NCBI GenBank assembly: GCA_964405265.1
Contig: CAYONC010000008.1
Coordinates: forward strand, 1 to 64,000
Length of the DNA stretch: 64,000 nucleotides
Direction of reading: 5' to 3'
DNA from: Eshraghiella sp964405265
GTDB lineage: Bacteria > Bacillota > Clostridia > Lachnospirales > Lachnospiraceae
The notes beneath the pieces are model-generated. The model was not told where the DNA came from and made no database searches. It saw only the letters and a list, made by a program, of their open reading frames with translations. A program made the position numbers and the translations under genes. Positions 54,560 to 62,663 of the stretch are shown piece after piece. Position 1 is the stretch's first letter. Each line of letters begins with the position of its first letter.

Positions 54560-54587
54560 TTGCATAAATTTTTACGTATGATAAAAT
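54560..54587 (+). promoter_or_regulatory. Promoter candidate for carD-like-luxS
   Basis: TTGCAT (54560-54565), 16-base spacer, TAAAAT (54582-54587), about 86 bases upstream of the CarD-like gene. A second, similar TTGCAA-17-TAAAAA pair follows at about 54614. Neither is strong. Confidence 0.35.
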
Positions 54588-54673
54588 CATCATATAATTG
54601 AAATAAGTAAATGATTTGCAAAAGATAAAATCTTATGATAAAAATATAATACGGCGTAAGCTATGGAGGAGAC

Positions 54674-54964
54674 ATGTACCAGAAAAAAGAAATAATATAC
54701 AGTGAAACCCTTGGCGTATGCAGGGTTGAAGAAATTACAAAGCTCACCCGGAAAAACGGTGATGCGGTGATGTATTACGGGCTGAAGTCATTAATGGATG
54801 GAAAAAGTGCGTATGTTCCTATTGAAAACCATTCAGTTAAGCTGCGGAACCTGATAGATGCAGAGACGGCAGAAAATATTATGGCGGATGCCGGCGATGG
54901 TTTCAATCCGTCAGAACGGTTTGAAGCAGAATATGTACTTACGAAGACAGGAGGAAACTTATAA
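54674..54964 (+). CDS. Small CarD-like (CarD/CdnL/TRCF) protein
   Basis: 96 residues. The N-terminal 60 residues resemble the RNA polymerase interaction domain of CarD/CdnL: EIIYSETLGVCRVEEITKL, YYGLKSLMDGKSAYVPIE, then VKLRNLI. The DNA-binding helical domain of full CarD (about 160 residues) is missing, so it would bind RNA polymerase alone or have another role. Good RBS TGGAGGAGA. Its TAA shares one base with the luxS ATG, so it is coupled to luxS. Confidence 0.65.
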   Translation: MYQKKEIIYSETLGVCRVEEITKLTRKNGDAVMYYGLKSLMDGKSAYVPIENHSVKLRNLIDAETAENIMADAGDGFNPSERFEAEYVLTKTGGNL

Positions 54965-55443
54965 TGGATAAAATAGCAAGCTTTAAGGTTAATCACATGA
55001 AGCTTCTGACAGGTGTATATGTATCACGTCAGGACAGGATAGGAGAACTCTCGATAACGACATTTGATTTGAGATTTACACGTCCAAATTTTGAAAAAGT
55101 AATGGGAACAGCGGGAATACATACAATTGAACACATGGGAGCAACATTTTTGAGAACTCATCCGAAATGGAAGGACAGTGTTATATATTTTGGACCGATG
55201 GGATGCAGAACGGGATTTTATCTGATTCTTGTCGGAGAGCTTGCACCTGCGGATATCATTCCCGTACTTAGGGAAATGGCAGAATATGTTGCAGGGTATG
55301 AAGGCGACATACCGGGATATTCACCGAAAGACTGCGGAAATTATCTTGATAATGATCTTGCAACGGCGAAGCTCTACATGGCAAAGTTTGCAAAAGAAGT
55401 TTTGGAAAATCCGACTGAAGACAGGATGATATATCCTGAATAA
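54964..55443 (+). CDS. luxS: S-ribosylhomocysteine lyase
   Basis: Splits S-ribosylhomocysteine to homocysteine and DPD, the precursor of AI-2, in the activated methyl cycle. 159 residues, family length. The metal ligands are in HTIEHMGATFLR (HxxEH) and CGNYLDND (Cys); GPMGCRTGFY holds the catalytic Cys region. A metY gene for the next homocysteine step is 2 kb upstream, and a terminator follows. Confidence 0.95.
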   Translation: MDKIASFKVNHMKLLTGVYVSRQDRIGELSITTFDLRFTRPNFEKVMGTAGIHTIEHMGATFLRTHPKWKDSVIYFGPMGCRTGFYLILVGELAPADIIPVLREMAEYVAGYEGDIPGYSPKDCGNYLDNDLATAKLYMAKFAKEVLENPTEDRMIYPE

Positions 55444-55446
55444 AAT

Positions 55447-55493
55447 AACGTGCTGCTGAATCAGGTATAACCTTTTCAGACAGCACGTTTTTT
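55447..55493. terminator. Bidirectional terminator between luxS and tex
   Basis: AACGTGCTG (55447-55455) and CAGCACGTT (55481-55489) with an inner CTGAA/TTCAG continuation, then TTTTTT. Converging genes use it from both sides. Confidence 0.85.
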
Positions 55494-55495
55494 AA

Positions 55496-57640
55496 TCACA
55501 GAATCATTGATAACTGTATTCTTTTTTTTGCAGAATCAATACTAAGAATTTTTACCTGGACAACATCCCCGACGTTGAGAACATCCATTGGATGCCTGAC
55601 ATATTTTTCTGCCGTAATCTGGGATACATGCACAAGACCGTCCTGATGCACGCCTATATCTATAAACGCACCGAAATCAATGACATTACGTACCGTACCG
55701 TTCAGAATCATTCCCGGCTTTAAGTCTTCCATGGAGAGAATGTCACTTCGCAGAACCGGCTTTGGCATTTCTTCACGCGGGTCGCGTCCGGGCTTTTCAA
55801 GCTCCTTCACAATATCCCTGAGGGTAGGTTCACCTATTCCAAGGTCTTCGGACAGCCTGCCGTAGTCCTGTATGTGTGAGGAGAGACCGGACAGGGTTCT
55901 GTTCCTTATGTCCTCAGGTGAATGACCGGTTTTTTCAAGGAGACGCAAGGCTTTATCATATGATTCCGGATGTACGCTTGTAGAGTCAAGAGGATTGACT
56001 CCGTCCGTTATTCTCATAAAACCTGCACACTGTTCGTATGCTTTAGGTCCGAGCTTCGGAACCTTTAACAACTCTTTCCTCGTGACAAATTTTCCGTTTT
56101 CCTCTCTGTATGCAACAATATTTTTGGCAAGTGAGGCTGTTATTCCTGAAATATGCTCCAACAGAGGGGCGGAAGCCGTATTAAGGTTGACACCTACGCG
56201 GTTTACGCAGTCTTCAACAACACCGTCAAGGCTTGAGGCAAGCTTTTTCTGGTTCATGTCATGCTGATACTGTCCCACTCCTATTGCTTTCGGCTCAATT
56301 TTTACAAGCTCGGCAAGGGGATCCTGAAGACGCCTTGCAATGGATGCGGCACTTCTCTGTCCTACATCGAAATTTGGAAACTCTTCGCTTGCAAGCCTGC
56401 TTGCTGAATATACTGATGCTCCGGCTTCATTGACGATTACATATTGTACGTTTTCCGGAATTTCACTGATAAGCTCTGAAATTACGGCTTCGGATTCCCT
56501 TGATGCAGTACCGTTTCCGCATGATATAAGGGATATGTTGTATTTTTTAATAAGTTTTTTAAGTATGGTTTTCGATTCTGCCACCTTATTCTGGGGTGCG
56601 GTAGGATATATGACAACCGTATCAAGCACTTTGCCCGTAGGATCAACAACCGCAAGCTTGCATCCGGTACGGAATGCAGGGTCCCAGCCTAAAACAGTCT
56701 TTCCTGAAACCGGCGGCTGCATAAGAAGCTGACGGAGATTTTTGGAAAAAACGGTAATGGCTCCATCTTCGGCTTTTTCCGTGAGGATGCTGCGTATTTC
56801 ACGCTCAACCGACGGCGCAATAAGCCTTGAATAGCTGTCGGCAATAGCTGCTTTAATTACAGGGGATGTGTACGGATTATCACGTGTAATTATTTTTTTC
56901 TCAAGATAGCGTATTATGGAGTCAGCCGGAGCTTCAACGTCAACGGACAGAAATTTTTCCTTTTCGCCGCGGTTGATTGCAAGTATCCTGTATCCCGTAA
57001 GTCTGCTAAACGGACTTGAAAAATTATAATAGCCTTCATAAGGGGATTCAGCGTCAGGATCCTTGGCGGAGGAAATTAATATTCCTTCTTTAAGTGTTTT
57101 ACTTCGTATGTATTGTCTGAAATCGGCATTATCGGATATTTCTTCAGCAATAATGTCCGATGCACCGGCAATGGCGGTATCTGAGTCAGGTATGCCCTTA
57201 TCCGGTCTGATATAGGCGGCAGCTTCATCTTCAATTGGTCTGTTCATACGCTGGAGCATGATTATTGATGCAAGACCTTCAAGTCCGCGTTCTCTTGCTA
57301 TAATCGCACGGGTCCTTTTTTTCTGCCTGTATGGCCTGTACAGGTCTTCAAGAACCACCATCGTTTCAGCTTCGTCTATTTTAGACTTTAATTCATCCGT
57401 CATCTTCCCCTGTGCTTCAATGGAAGATAATACCGTTTCTTTACGGTCTTCAAGATTTCTGAGATAAGTCAGCCGCTCGCCAAGTCTGCGGAGCTGTTCG
57501 TCATTAAGTCCGCCGGTTGCTTCCTTTCTGTATCTTGAAATGAAGGGAATGGTATTCCCTTCATCAATCAGTTTTACTGCTGCATCCGTCTGCCATTTTC
57601 TGACCTGCAGCTCATCGGTTATTTTCTGTATGATATCCAA
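55496..57640 (-). CDS. tex: Tex-family S1 RNA-binding protein
   Basis: 714 residues from TTG 57640 (AAAGGA about 11 bases upstream; the N terminus then reads DIIQKITDELQ as in the family). Domains: helical Tex N-terminal, YqgF/RuvX-like nuclease fold (about 315-440, LGWDPAFRTGCKLAVVDPTG, landmark DPAFRTGCKL), helix-hairpin-helix region (about 490-570, KVPKLGPKAYEQCAGF), and an S1 domain at the C terminus (GTVRNVIDFGAFIDIGVH). It binds RNA polymerase and nucleic acids; transcription-linked roles are known but not fully defined. No other gene is in its transcript. Confidence 0.93.
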   Translation of the reverse strand: MDIIQKITDELQVRKWQTDAAVKLIDEGNTIPFISRYRKEATGGLNDEQLRRLGERLTYLRNLEDRKETVLSSIEAQGKMTDELKSKIDEAETMVVLEDLYRPYRQKKRTRAIIARERGLEGLASIIMLQRMNRPIEDEAAAYIRPDKGIPDSDTAIAGASDIIAEEISDNADFRQYIRSKTLKEGILISSAKDPDAESPYEGYYNFSSPFSRLTGYRILAINRGEKEKFLSVDVEAPADSIIRYLEKKIITRDNPYTSPVIKAAIADSYSRLIAPSVEREIRSILTEKAEDGAITVFSKNLRQLLMQPPVSGKTVLGWDPAFRTGCKLAVVDPTGKVLDTVVIYPTAPQNKVAESKTILKKLIKKYNISLISCGNGTASRESEAVISELISEIPENVQYVIVNEAGASVYSASRLASEEFPNFDVGQRSAASIARRLQDPLAELVKIEPKAIGVGQYQHDMNQKKLASSLDGVVEDCVNRVGVNLNTASAPLLEHISGITASLAKNIVAYREENGKFVTRKELLKVPKLGPKAYEQCAGFMRITDGVNPLDSTSVHPESYDKALRLLEKTGHSPEDIRNRTLSGLSSHIQDYGRLSEDLGIGEPTLRDIVKELEKPGRDPREEMPKPVLRSDILSMEDLKPGMILNGTVRNVIDFGAFIDIGVHQDGLVHVSQITAEKYVRHPMDVLNVGDVVQVKILSIDSAKKRIQLSMIL

Positions 57641-57756
57641 TTTCGTGTAAATCCTTTCAAAGTTATTTATTTGTTCAGTATAACATAAAACCCTGTTGAA
57701 AAAAAAGATATCAGGAAATATAATAAGCATTAAGAATTAGTATGAAAGGCAGATAT

Positions 57757-58353
57757 ATGAAAAGAAAACTGAAACCACGGAAAAAAATCAATAAAAAAAA
57801 TATATTAATTGCGTCAGGAATATCCCTGCTGACCGTAATACTTGTGGCTGCCCTGCTGATTACACGCCATCAGAATGAAAAAAACAATAAAAAAAATGAA
57901 CCTGTGGACTATGGTGAAGCATATGAAAATTTCAATCAGGGTAAGGCGGAAGAAGCGGTTAAGCTGTATTTTGACAGTATTAATGATAAGGATACTGATA
58001 AATTAATTGACATATGTTATTCGGAGGCGCTTCTTGAGGCTGTAATGATACAGAATAATGCGGACAGAGAGAAGCTGGCTTCAGTACTGAAGGAGAGCCT
58101 TGACAGTACAAGCCTTGTATACAAGGACATGGTGCTGTATTCTCATAAGGCATATCGGGATGAATATGTGTCAGCAGTCAATGACAGAATAGAGAGCAGT
58201 ACGGGAGATAAAGATTCTATCAGTGCCATGTATGAAGTAAGCATAAAATACTACTGGCAGTCAGATATCGGCTGGGAGGAAAAAACCGATGCGATTAAGA
58301 TGTATGTAACTGACGGCAGGTATCATGTGATGATATTCAATGAAGATGAATAA
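57757..58353 (+). CDS. Unrecognised single-pass membrane protein
   Basis: 198 residues from ATG 57757 (GAAAGG 7 bases upstream; an ATG at 57742 has no such site). A very basic N terminus (KRKLKPRKKINKKN) and one membrane segment (about 15-36) put the rest outside. The outer part, about 55-195, is helix then strand, with a pattern EEAVKLYFDSINDKDTDKLI that recalls NTF2-like or lipoprotein DUF4878-type folds, ending in short strands. No catalytic residues are clear. It stands alone, ending in a terminator facing mecA. Confidence 0.7.
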   Translation: MKRKLKPRKKINKKNILIASGISLLTVILVAALLITRHQNEKNNKKNEPVDYGEAYENFNQGKAEEAVKLYFDSINDKDTDKLIDICYSEALLEAVMIQNNADREKLASVLKESLDSTSLVYKDMVLYSHKAYRDEYVSAVNDRIESSTGDKDSISAMYEVSIKYYWQSDIGWEEKTDAIKMYVTDGRYHVMIFNEDE

Positions 58354-58362
58354 ACACAAAAA

Positions 58363-58400
58363 GCGAAGCTCCGGGATAATTAAACCGGAGCTTCATATTT
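58363..58400. terminator. Bidirectional terminator between 57757-58353 and mecA
   Basis: GAAGCTCCGG (58365-58374) and CCGGAGCTTC (58385-58394) form a perfect 10-base stem, followed by ATATTTTTATT; A-rich on the other side. Confidence 0.85.
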
Positions 58401-58403
58401 TTA

Positions 58404-59135
58404 TTACAGATTTTTCAGAATATTAACGGCATTATTACGGATAATACATTCATAATGTTCTTCAAGAAATGAAGGCCTGGACAGATGACTTCCGGCAGTT
58501 GTTCCGTACTCGGAAAGCTGACTGCAGTACCGGGCAAAATTATCCTTGCCGCGGACGGATTCACAGGCTGTATACAGATAATATCTGCCGGCAGCGTCCT
58601 TGTAAAGAGAGGATATACCGGTATAATCCCAGCCTGTTTCACTTACGGCACGACAGACGTCATCCAGCGAATTAAATACAAATGTTCCGGATACGGAGCA
58701 GACGTCATCGTCATGGGAATCGCCGTCAGCATATATGGTTTCGGAATCCTCAGCAATATCATCAGACTCACGGTCTGCCGTCAGGGTGTCAAGCATCGGA
58801 ATGAAATCATCAGTTTCATCCGGATTATTATCGGAAATTTCTTCCATTGTAGGAAGAATGCCGGAAAATTTCTTCTCAAGCTCCTCGGGGTCATCCACCT
58901 TAGTTATCACAAGTATTATGCAATCCGGGGAAACGGGAATTGCTTCTATCATAAGCGGACGGTTGTCTGCCTGAAATCCAAAATCGTGGGATGCCTGGTC
59001 TATCATATCCTGAAAAAGCGATTTTGCCTTCTCCGTACCATAAGCAAGCTCACTCAGCTTGAGTTCGCGCGACTGGAGATCTTCTTCGTTAAGAGTACAG
59101 CGAATCTGTGTATCACTTATTTTTTCGATTTTCAA
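58404..59135 (-). CDS. mecA: MecA-family ClpC adaptor
   Basis: Adaptor that brings proteins to the ClpCP protease. 243 residues from TTG 59135, which yields the family N terminus LKIEKISDTQIRCTLNEEDL; an ATG 18 bases upstream is the other choice. The N-terminal substrate domain (1-85) and C-terminal ClpC-binding domain (about 150-243, FNSLDDVCRAV... and YEYGTTAGS-like segment SEYGTTAGSHL) are joined by an acidic linker rich in Asp and Glu. In this class of anaerobes the targets are unknown. Confidence 0.88.
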   Translation of the reverse strand: MKIEKISDTQIRCTLNEEDLQSRELKLSELAYGTEKAKSLFQDMIDQASHDFGFQADNRPLMIEAIPVSPDCIILVITKVDDPEELEKKFSGILPTMEEISDNNPDETDDFIPMLDTLTADRESDDIAEDSETIYADGDSHDDDVCSVSGTFVFNSLDDVCRAVSETGWDYTGISSLYKDAAGRYYLYTACESVRGKDNFARYCSQLSEYGTTAGSHLSRPSFLEEHYECIIRNNAVNILKNL

Positions 59136-59267
59136 AAAATCACATCCCTTCATGATAAGTCTTTTTAATAGTATTAGTATACAGCAACTGAATTAATAAT
59201 GTAAATATTGAGAAATGAAAAATAAGTGATTTTTTTGTTAAAAAAATAATAAATTTGCAATTTTTAC

Positions 59268-59296
59268 TTGAAAATAATAATAAAAAGTAATATTAT
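59268..59296 (+). promoter_or_regulatory. Sigma-A promoter of the kinase gene
   Basis: TTGAAA (59268-59273), 17-base spacer, TATTAT (59291-59296). Predicted start near 59303, about 24 bases before the first possible codon. Confidence 0.6.
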
Positions 59297-59326
59297 GGGA
59301 ATTGGATACACACGGGATATACCGGA

Positions 59327-60643
59327 GTGCTTGGAGGTAGACAGGCGATCAGTAACAGCAGAGAACTGTTTGGCAGATACGCAGTCAGGAAGGTCCTTTC
59401 GGGCGGCTCATTCGGAACTGTATATCTTGCTGAACATATTAATCTTAAAGTGCTTCGTGCAATCAAGTGCATCAGAAAATGTCGGGGACTCTGTGATATG
59501 GCATACAGGGAAGCCGATATTCTAAAAAATCTAAGACATCCTGCAATTCCAATCATATATGATATAGAAGAAGATGAAGAATGCATATATATTGTTGAGG
59601 AATATGTGCAGGGACAATCACTGAAAGAATTAATTTCCGAAAAAGGACAATTTCATACCGCTGAGGCGACAGGAATTATTCTGAAGCTTTGCGACGTGCT
59701 TAAATATCTTCATTCCGCAGGCATATGTCATCTTGACATAAAGCCGGATAACATAATGCTGCAGAATGGAAACCTGAGACTGCTTGATTACGGCAGCTCA
59801 TGGCTGGAAGGCACATTTTTAAAGGTAAAAACGGGAACCGTGGGATATGCATCACCGGAGATGTATGGAAAAGGGAAGATAAGCTCCGCAAGTGACATAT
59901 ATTCCGTCGGTGTGTTAATGCTTGAAATGCTTACCGGTATGAAGTCTGCGGAAGCGGTGAAGGGAGTTCACCCTCCTGAGCTGGGGGAATTAATCCGTAA
60001 ATGCATATGTCATTCACATACGGAGAGAATTGTATCCCTTGGTTATCTGGAAAAGAAACTTCTTAAAATTAAAAAAATAAAAACCGGTAGTGATGTATCC
60101 TTTAATATCCATGTGGGCGGTGTAGAGAGACACTGCGGAACTACCTTCTGTTCGTTCAGAATTGCTGAGGGCATGCTCAGGAAGAAAAACGGAGTGATTA
60201 TATGCGAATGTAATGACAGCGGAGATTTTCTTGAGATTGCGAAGGACAATGATTTTGAATTTAACGGGGGAATATTTAACTGCAGAGGAATTAATATGTT
60301 TCCAGAATATAACGGACATGTTGCCCCGCCTGATTTTTCCGGATATAGTGCCGTCATAAGAGATTTTGGCGTTATATCTGAGAAAAACCTAAATTACTTT
60401 CTTTCTGGTGACACGGTATGTATTGTGACCGGCTGTGAAGCATATGAGATAAAACGGCTATATGATTTTCTTGAGCGGTATGACATCCCCTTAAATGACC
60501 GAAGCGGGAAATTTCATGTGATGATTACACACAGTGATGTCGGAAGATATAAGACCGTTGTCAGGAAGCATGGCTTGCCTAATCCTGTGAGGGTGCCATG
60601 CATAATTAAAGCTAAAAGCGAAAAGGACTGGTTACCATTCTGA
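59327..60643 (+). CDS. Soluble Ser/Thr protein kinase with C-terminal degenerate MinD/CpaE-like domain
   Basis: 438 residues. Kinase domain about 15-245 with every key residue: G-loop LSGGSFGTV (24-32), Lys47 in AIKCI, Glu62 of helix C, HLDIKPDN (135-142), DYG (154-156) in place of DFG, then SPE (176-178). It should be active. There is no membrane segment and no PASTA domain, unlike PrkC. Residues about 255-438 form a second domain, starting IHVGGVERHCGTTFCSF, then IICECNDSGDF, and AVIRDFGV. This follows the layout of MinD/CpaE-like P-loop proteins but has no Walker lysine. The next gene encodes a stand-alone version. The start is unsure: GTG 59327 has GGAG immediately before it. No known family of this exact architecture comes to mind. 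Confidence 0.75.
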   Translation: MLGGRQAISNSRELFGRYAVRKVLSGGSFGTVYLAEHINLKVLRAIKCIRKCRGLCDMAYREADILKNLRHPAIPIIYDIEEDEECIYIVEEYVQGQSLKELISEKGQFHTAEATGIILKLCDVLKYLHSAGICHLDIKPDNIMLQNGNLRLLDYGSSWLEGTFLKVKTGTVGYASPEMYGKGKISSASDIYSVGVLMLEMLTGMKSAEAVKGVHPPELGELIRKCICHSHTERIVSLGYLEKKLLKIKKIKTGSDVSFNIHVGGVERHCGTTFCSFRIAEGMLRKKNGVIICECNDSGDFLEIAKDNDFEFNGGIFNCRGINMFPEYNGHVAPPDFSGYSAVIRDFGVISEKNLNYFLSGDTVCIVTGCEAYEIKRLYDFLERYDIPLNDRSGKFHVMITHSDVGRYKTVVRKHGLPNPVRVPCIIKAKSEKDWLPF

Positions 60644-60654
60644 GTCAGAAAAAT

Positions 60655-61224
60655 ATGATGATTGGTGTGGCAGGCACCCACAGAGGTGCAGGAAGCACAC
60701 ATCTTGCAATGATGCTTGCGGTATTTTGCGGAATAACCATGGGAGAACGGACGGCAATCGTTGAAATGAACCATTCGGGCTGTTTCAGGCAGGCAAGGAT
60801 TATACGCTCCGCCATTGACGGACATAAAAATAAATATTTTCATAAAAAAATATCAATCTTTGAACAGTCGGGTATAAAAGAGCTTGCGGACATCGTATCC
60901 ATGGGATATTCGTGCGTCATCATGGATTTTGGACATGACTGTGAAGCGGATAAGGAAGCCTTTTTGCTTTGTAACAAAAAACTTATAATAGGAAACCTGT
61001 CATGGTGGAAGCTGCAGCATTATGCTGCATATGCGGTAAAATGTGCAGCGGACGGAAGCATGAAGGATTGTACTTTTCTTGCAAACTGTTGTAACGTAAA
61101 GACGTTAAAGTACATGAAAAGGCATTTCAACATAAATATTACGGAAATACCGTATATGCCGGATCCGTATACACTCGGAGAAAAGGAACTTCTTTTCATG
61201 CAGAAGCTTACATCATCATGGTAG
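60655..61224 (+). CDS. Degenerate MinD/CpaE-like P-loop protein
   Basis: 189 residues. The N terminus MIGVAGTHRGAGSTHLAMML has the shape of a deviant Walker A (CpaE type AGxxGGVGxTT) but no Lys in the loop. IVEMNHSGCF and CVIMDFGHD fill the switch and Walker B-like positions, and LLCNKKLIIGNLSWWKLQ the next strand. It lacks the C-terminal half of full MinD. It is clearly similar to the C-terminal domain of the kinase 12 bases upstream (E-x-N-x-SG-x-F; YS-VI-DFG). It is probably ATP-binding-deficient or weak. No good RBS before ATG 60655; translation may be coupled to the kinase gene. Confidence 0.7.
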   Translation: MMIGVAGTHRGAGSTHLAMMLAVFCGITMGERTAIVEMNHSGCFRQARIIRSAIDGHKNKYFHKKISIFEQSGIKELADIVSMGYSCVIMDFGHDCEADKEAFLLCNKKLIIGNLSWWKLQHYAAYAVKCAADGSMKDCTFLANCCNVKTLKYMKRHFNINITEIPYMPDPYTLGEKELLFMQKLTSSW

Positions 61225-61227
61225 GCA

Positions 61228-61273
61228 GTAACAGGCAGTCAATATATCACAAATGCTGTACAATGCCTGTTAC
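61228..61273 (+). promoter_or_regulatory. Inverted repeat before the 76-residue gene
   Basis: GTAACAGGCA (61228-61237) and TGCCTGTTAC (61264-61273) are perfect 10-base complements around a 26-base loop. The right arm touches the GGGAAGG ribosome-binding site. No T tail. Confidence 0.55.
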
Positions 61274-61285
61274 GGGAAGGCTTAT

Positions 61286-61516
61286 ATGGATAGCAGAACA
61301 ATGTATGACAAGACTTCCCTGACTAATGAATTTAAGGAATTAAGAAAAAAAGGAGTGCTTCTGAAAGTAGAAGGAAATACCGGGATTTCAGAAGAAAACC
61401 TTGCAGAACTGATTCTTTCTGAGGGTGAATGTACTTATATGAGAGAGTATGTTTTTCGCGATAATAAGGTCGTTGAAATTGATTTCGGTAAAATATCATT
61501 AGAGAAGGAAAAATAA
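61286..61516 (+). CDS. Unrecognised small protein of the kinase cluster
   Basis: 76 residues from ATG 61286 (GGGAAGG 6 bases upstream); ATG 61253 lies in the hairpin loop and has no RBS. The N half is charged and helical (KTSLTNEFKELRKKGVLLKV); the C half has short strands ending in VVEIDFGKISLEKEK. No cysteines, membrane segment or known motif. As third gene after the kinase and the CpaE-like protein, it may be a substrate or regulator, but that is inference. Confidence 0.65.
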   Translation: MDSRTMYDKTSLTNEFKELRKKGVLLKVEGNTGISEENLAELILSEGECTYMREYVFRDNKVVEIDFGKISLEKEK

Positions 61517-61550
61517 AAAATTAATTAAGACCCCATGAAATACGCATGAA

Positions 61551-61582
61551 GGACTGCTCCGAAAGGGGCAGTCCCGTTTTTT
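61551..61582 (+). terminator. Rho-independent terminator of the kinase cluster
   Basis: GGACTGCTCC (61551-61560) and GGGGCAGTCC (61565-61574) with a GAAA tetraloop, then CGTTTTTT. Confidence 0.9.
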
Positions 61583-61612
61583 GAAAAAAATAAAAAATAA
61601 TTAAAAAAGGGG

Positions 61613-61639
61613 TTAAGTATTTTATCACACTACCGATAT
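61613..61639 (+). promoter_or_regulatory. Sigma-D (sigma-28) flagellin promoter
   Basis: TTAAG at 61613-61617 and CCGATAT at 61633-61639, spaced as in TAAA-N15-GCCGATAT. The only mismatches are in the -35 and the first base of the -10. The 5' leader to the ATG is about 75 bases. Confidence 0.8.
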
Positions 61640-61720
61640 ATAAGTTGAATGGAAAATAACAGGCCAAAAGATACGTGAAGAAAGAGTATCGCTAAGAGGC
61701 ATTCAAGGAGGAAATATATT

Positions 61721-62599
61721 ATGGTAGTACAGCATAACCTTACAGCAATGAATACTAACAGACAGTTGGGAATCGTAGGAGACGCACAGGCGAAGTCAAC
61801 TGAGAAGTTATCATCAGGATACAGAATTAACAGGGCAGGAGATGATGCGGCAGGTCTTTCGATTTCAGAGAAAATGAGAAGCCAGATAAGAGGCCTTAAT
61901 AAAGCTTCGGATAATGCCCAGAATGGTATTTCACTTATTCAGACGGCAGAAGGTGCATTGAATGAAGTACATTCAATTCTTCAGCGTATGAATGAGCTTG
62001 CAACACAGGGTGCCAATGATGTCAATACATCTGTTGACCGTGCAGCCATTAACAAGGAAATCAAATCGCTCGGTGCAGAGCTTAGAAGAATAGAATCATC
62101 AACACAGTTCAACGACATGAATCTTCTGAATGGTGATTTTTCAAATAAAAATCTTCAGGTAGGTGCTAAGGAAGGTCAGACAATAACCATTGATATCAGC
62201 TCACTCAGCTCAGTAGCATCCAATACAATAGGTGCAACTGATGACGGTAAAGGAACACTTGATGCACTTTCGCTTGATGACCCTTCAACATCTAACGATA
62301 CCGTTACGGATACGAATGATGATTATGCCAATGCAATGACACTTATCCAGCAGGATATCAAGTCAGTATCAGGCTTACGTTCAGACCTTGGAGCAATCCA
62401 GAACAGACTTGAGCATACAATCGCCAACCTTGATACGACATCTGAAAATACACAGTCGGCTGAATCACTTATCAGAGATGTTGACATGGCCTCAGAAATG
62501 GTTGAATACAGTAAGAACAGCATTCTTTCACAGGCAGGACAGTCAATGCTTGCCCAGGCGAATCAGGCAACTCAGGGAGTACTTTCACTTCTCCAGTAA
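61721..62599 (+). CDS. hag: Flagellin
   Basis: Filament protein, 292 residues. The D0/D1 N terminus (MVVQHNLTAMNTNRQLG; SSGYRINRAGDDAAGLSISE) and the C terminus (RDVDMASEMVEYSKNSILSQ, AGQSMLAQANQATQGV) are highly conserved, and a short variable centre (about 165-205) holds little D2/D3. AAGGAGG before the ATG. Strong codon bias shows high expression. A second, near-identical flagellin tail lies at 1-62. Confidence 0.96.
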   Translation: MVVQHNLTAMNTNRQLGIVGDAQAKSTEKLSSGYRINRAGDDAAGLSISEKMRSQIRGLNKASDNAQNGISLIQTAEGALNEVHSILQRMNELATQGANDVNTSVDRAAINKEIKSLGAELRRIESSTQFNDMNLLNGDFSNKNLQVGAKEGQTITIDISSLSSVASNTIGATDDGKGTLDALSLDDPSTSNDTVTDTNDDYANAMTLIQQDIKSVSGLRSDLGAIQNRLEHTIANLDTTSENTQSAESLIRDVDMASEMVEYSKNSILSQAGQSMLAQANQATQGVLSLLQ

Positions 62600-62617
62600 T
62601 AATAACGGATATAATAT

Positions 62618-62660
62618 AAGCCGGTGTTCTGCTTTAATATGCAGGACATCGGCTTTAACC
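62618..62660. terminator. Terminator after flagellin
   Basis: AAGCCGGTGTTCTGC (62618-62632) pairs with GCAGGACATCGGCTT (62641-62655; two G-U), then TTAA. It separates flagellin from the converging glycosyltransferase gene. Confidence 0.75.
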
Positions 62661-62663
62661 ATG

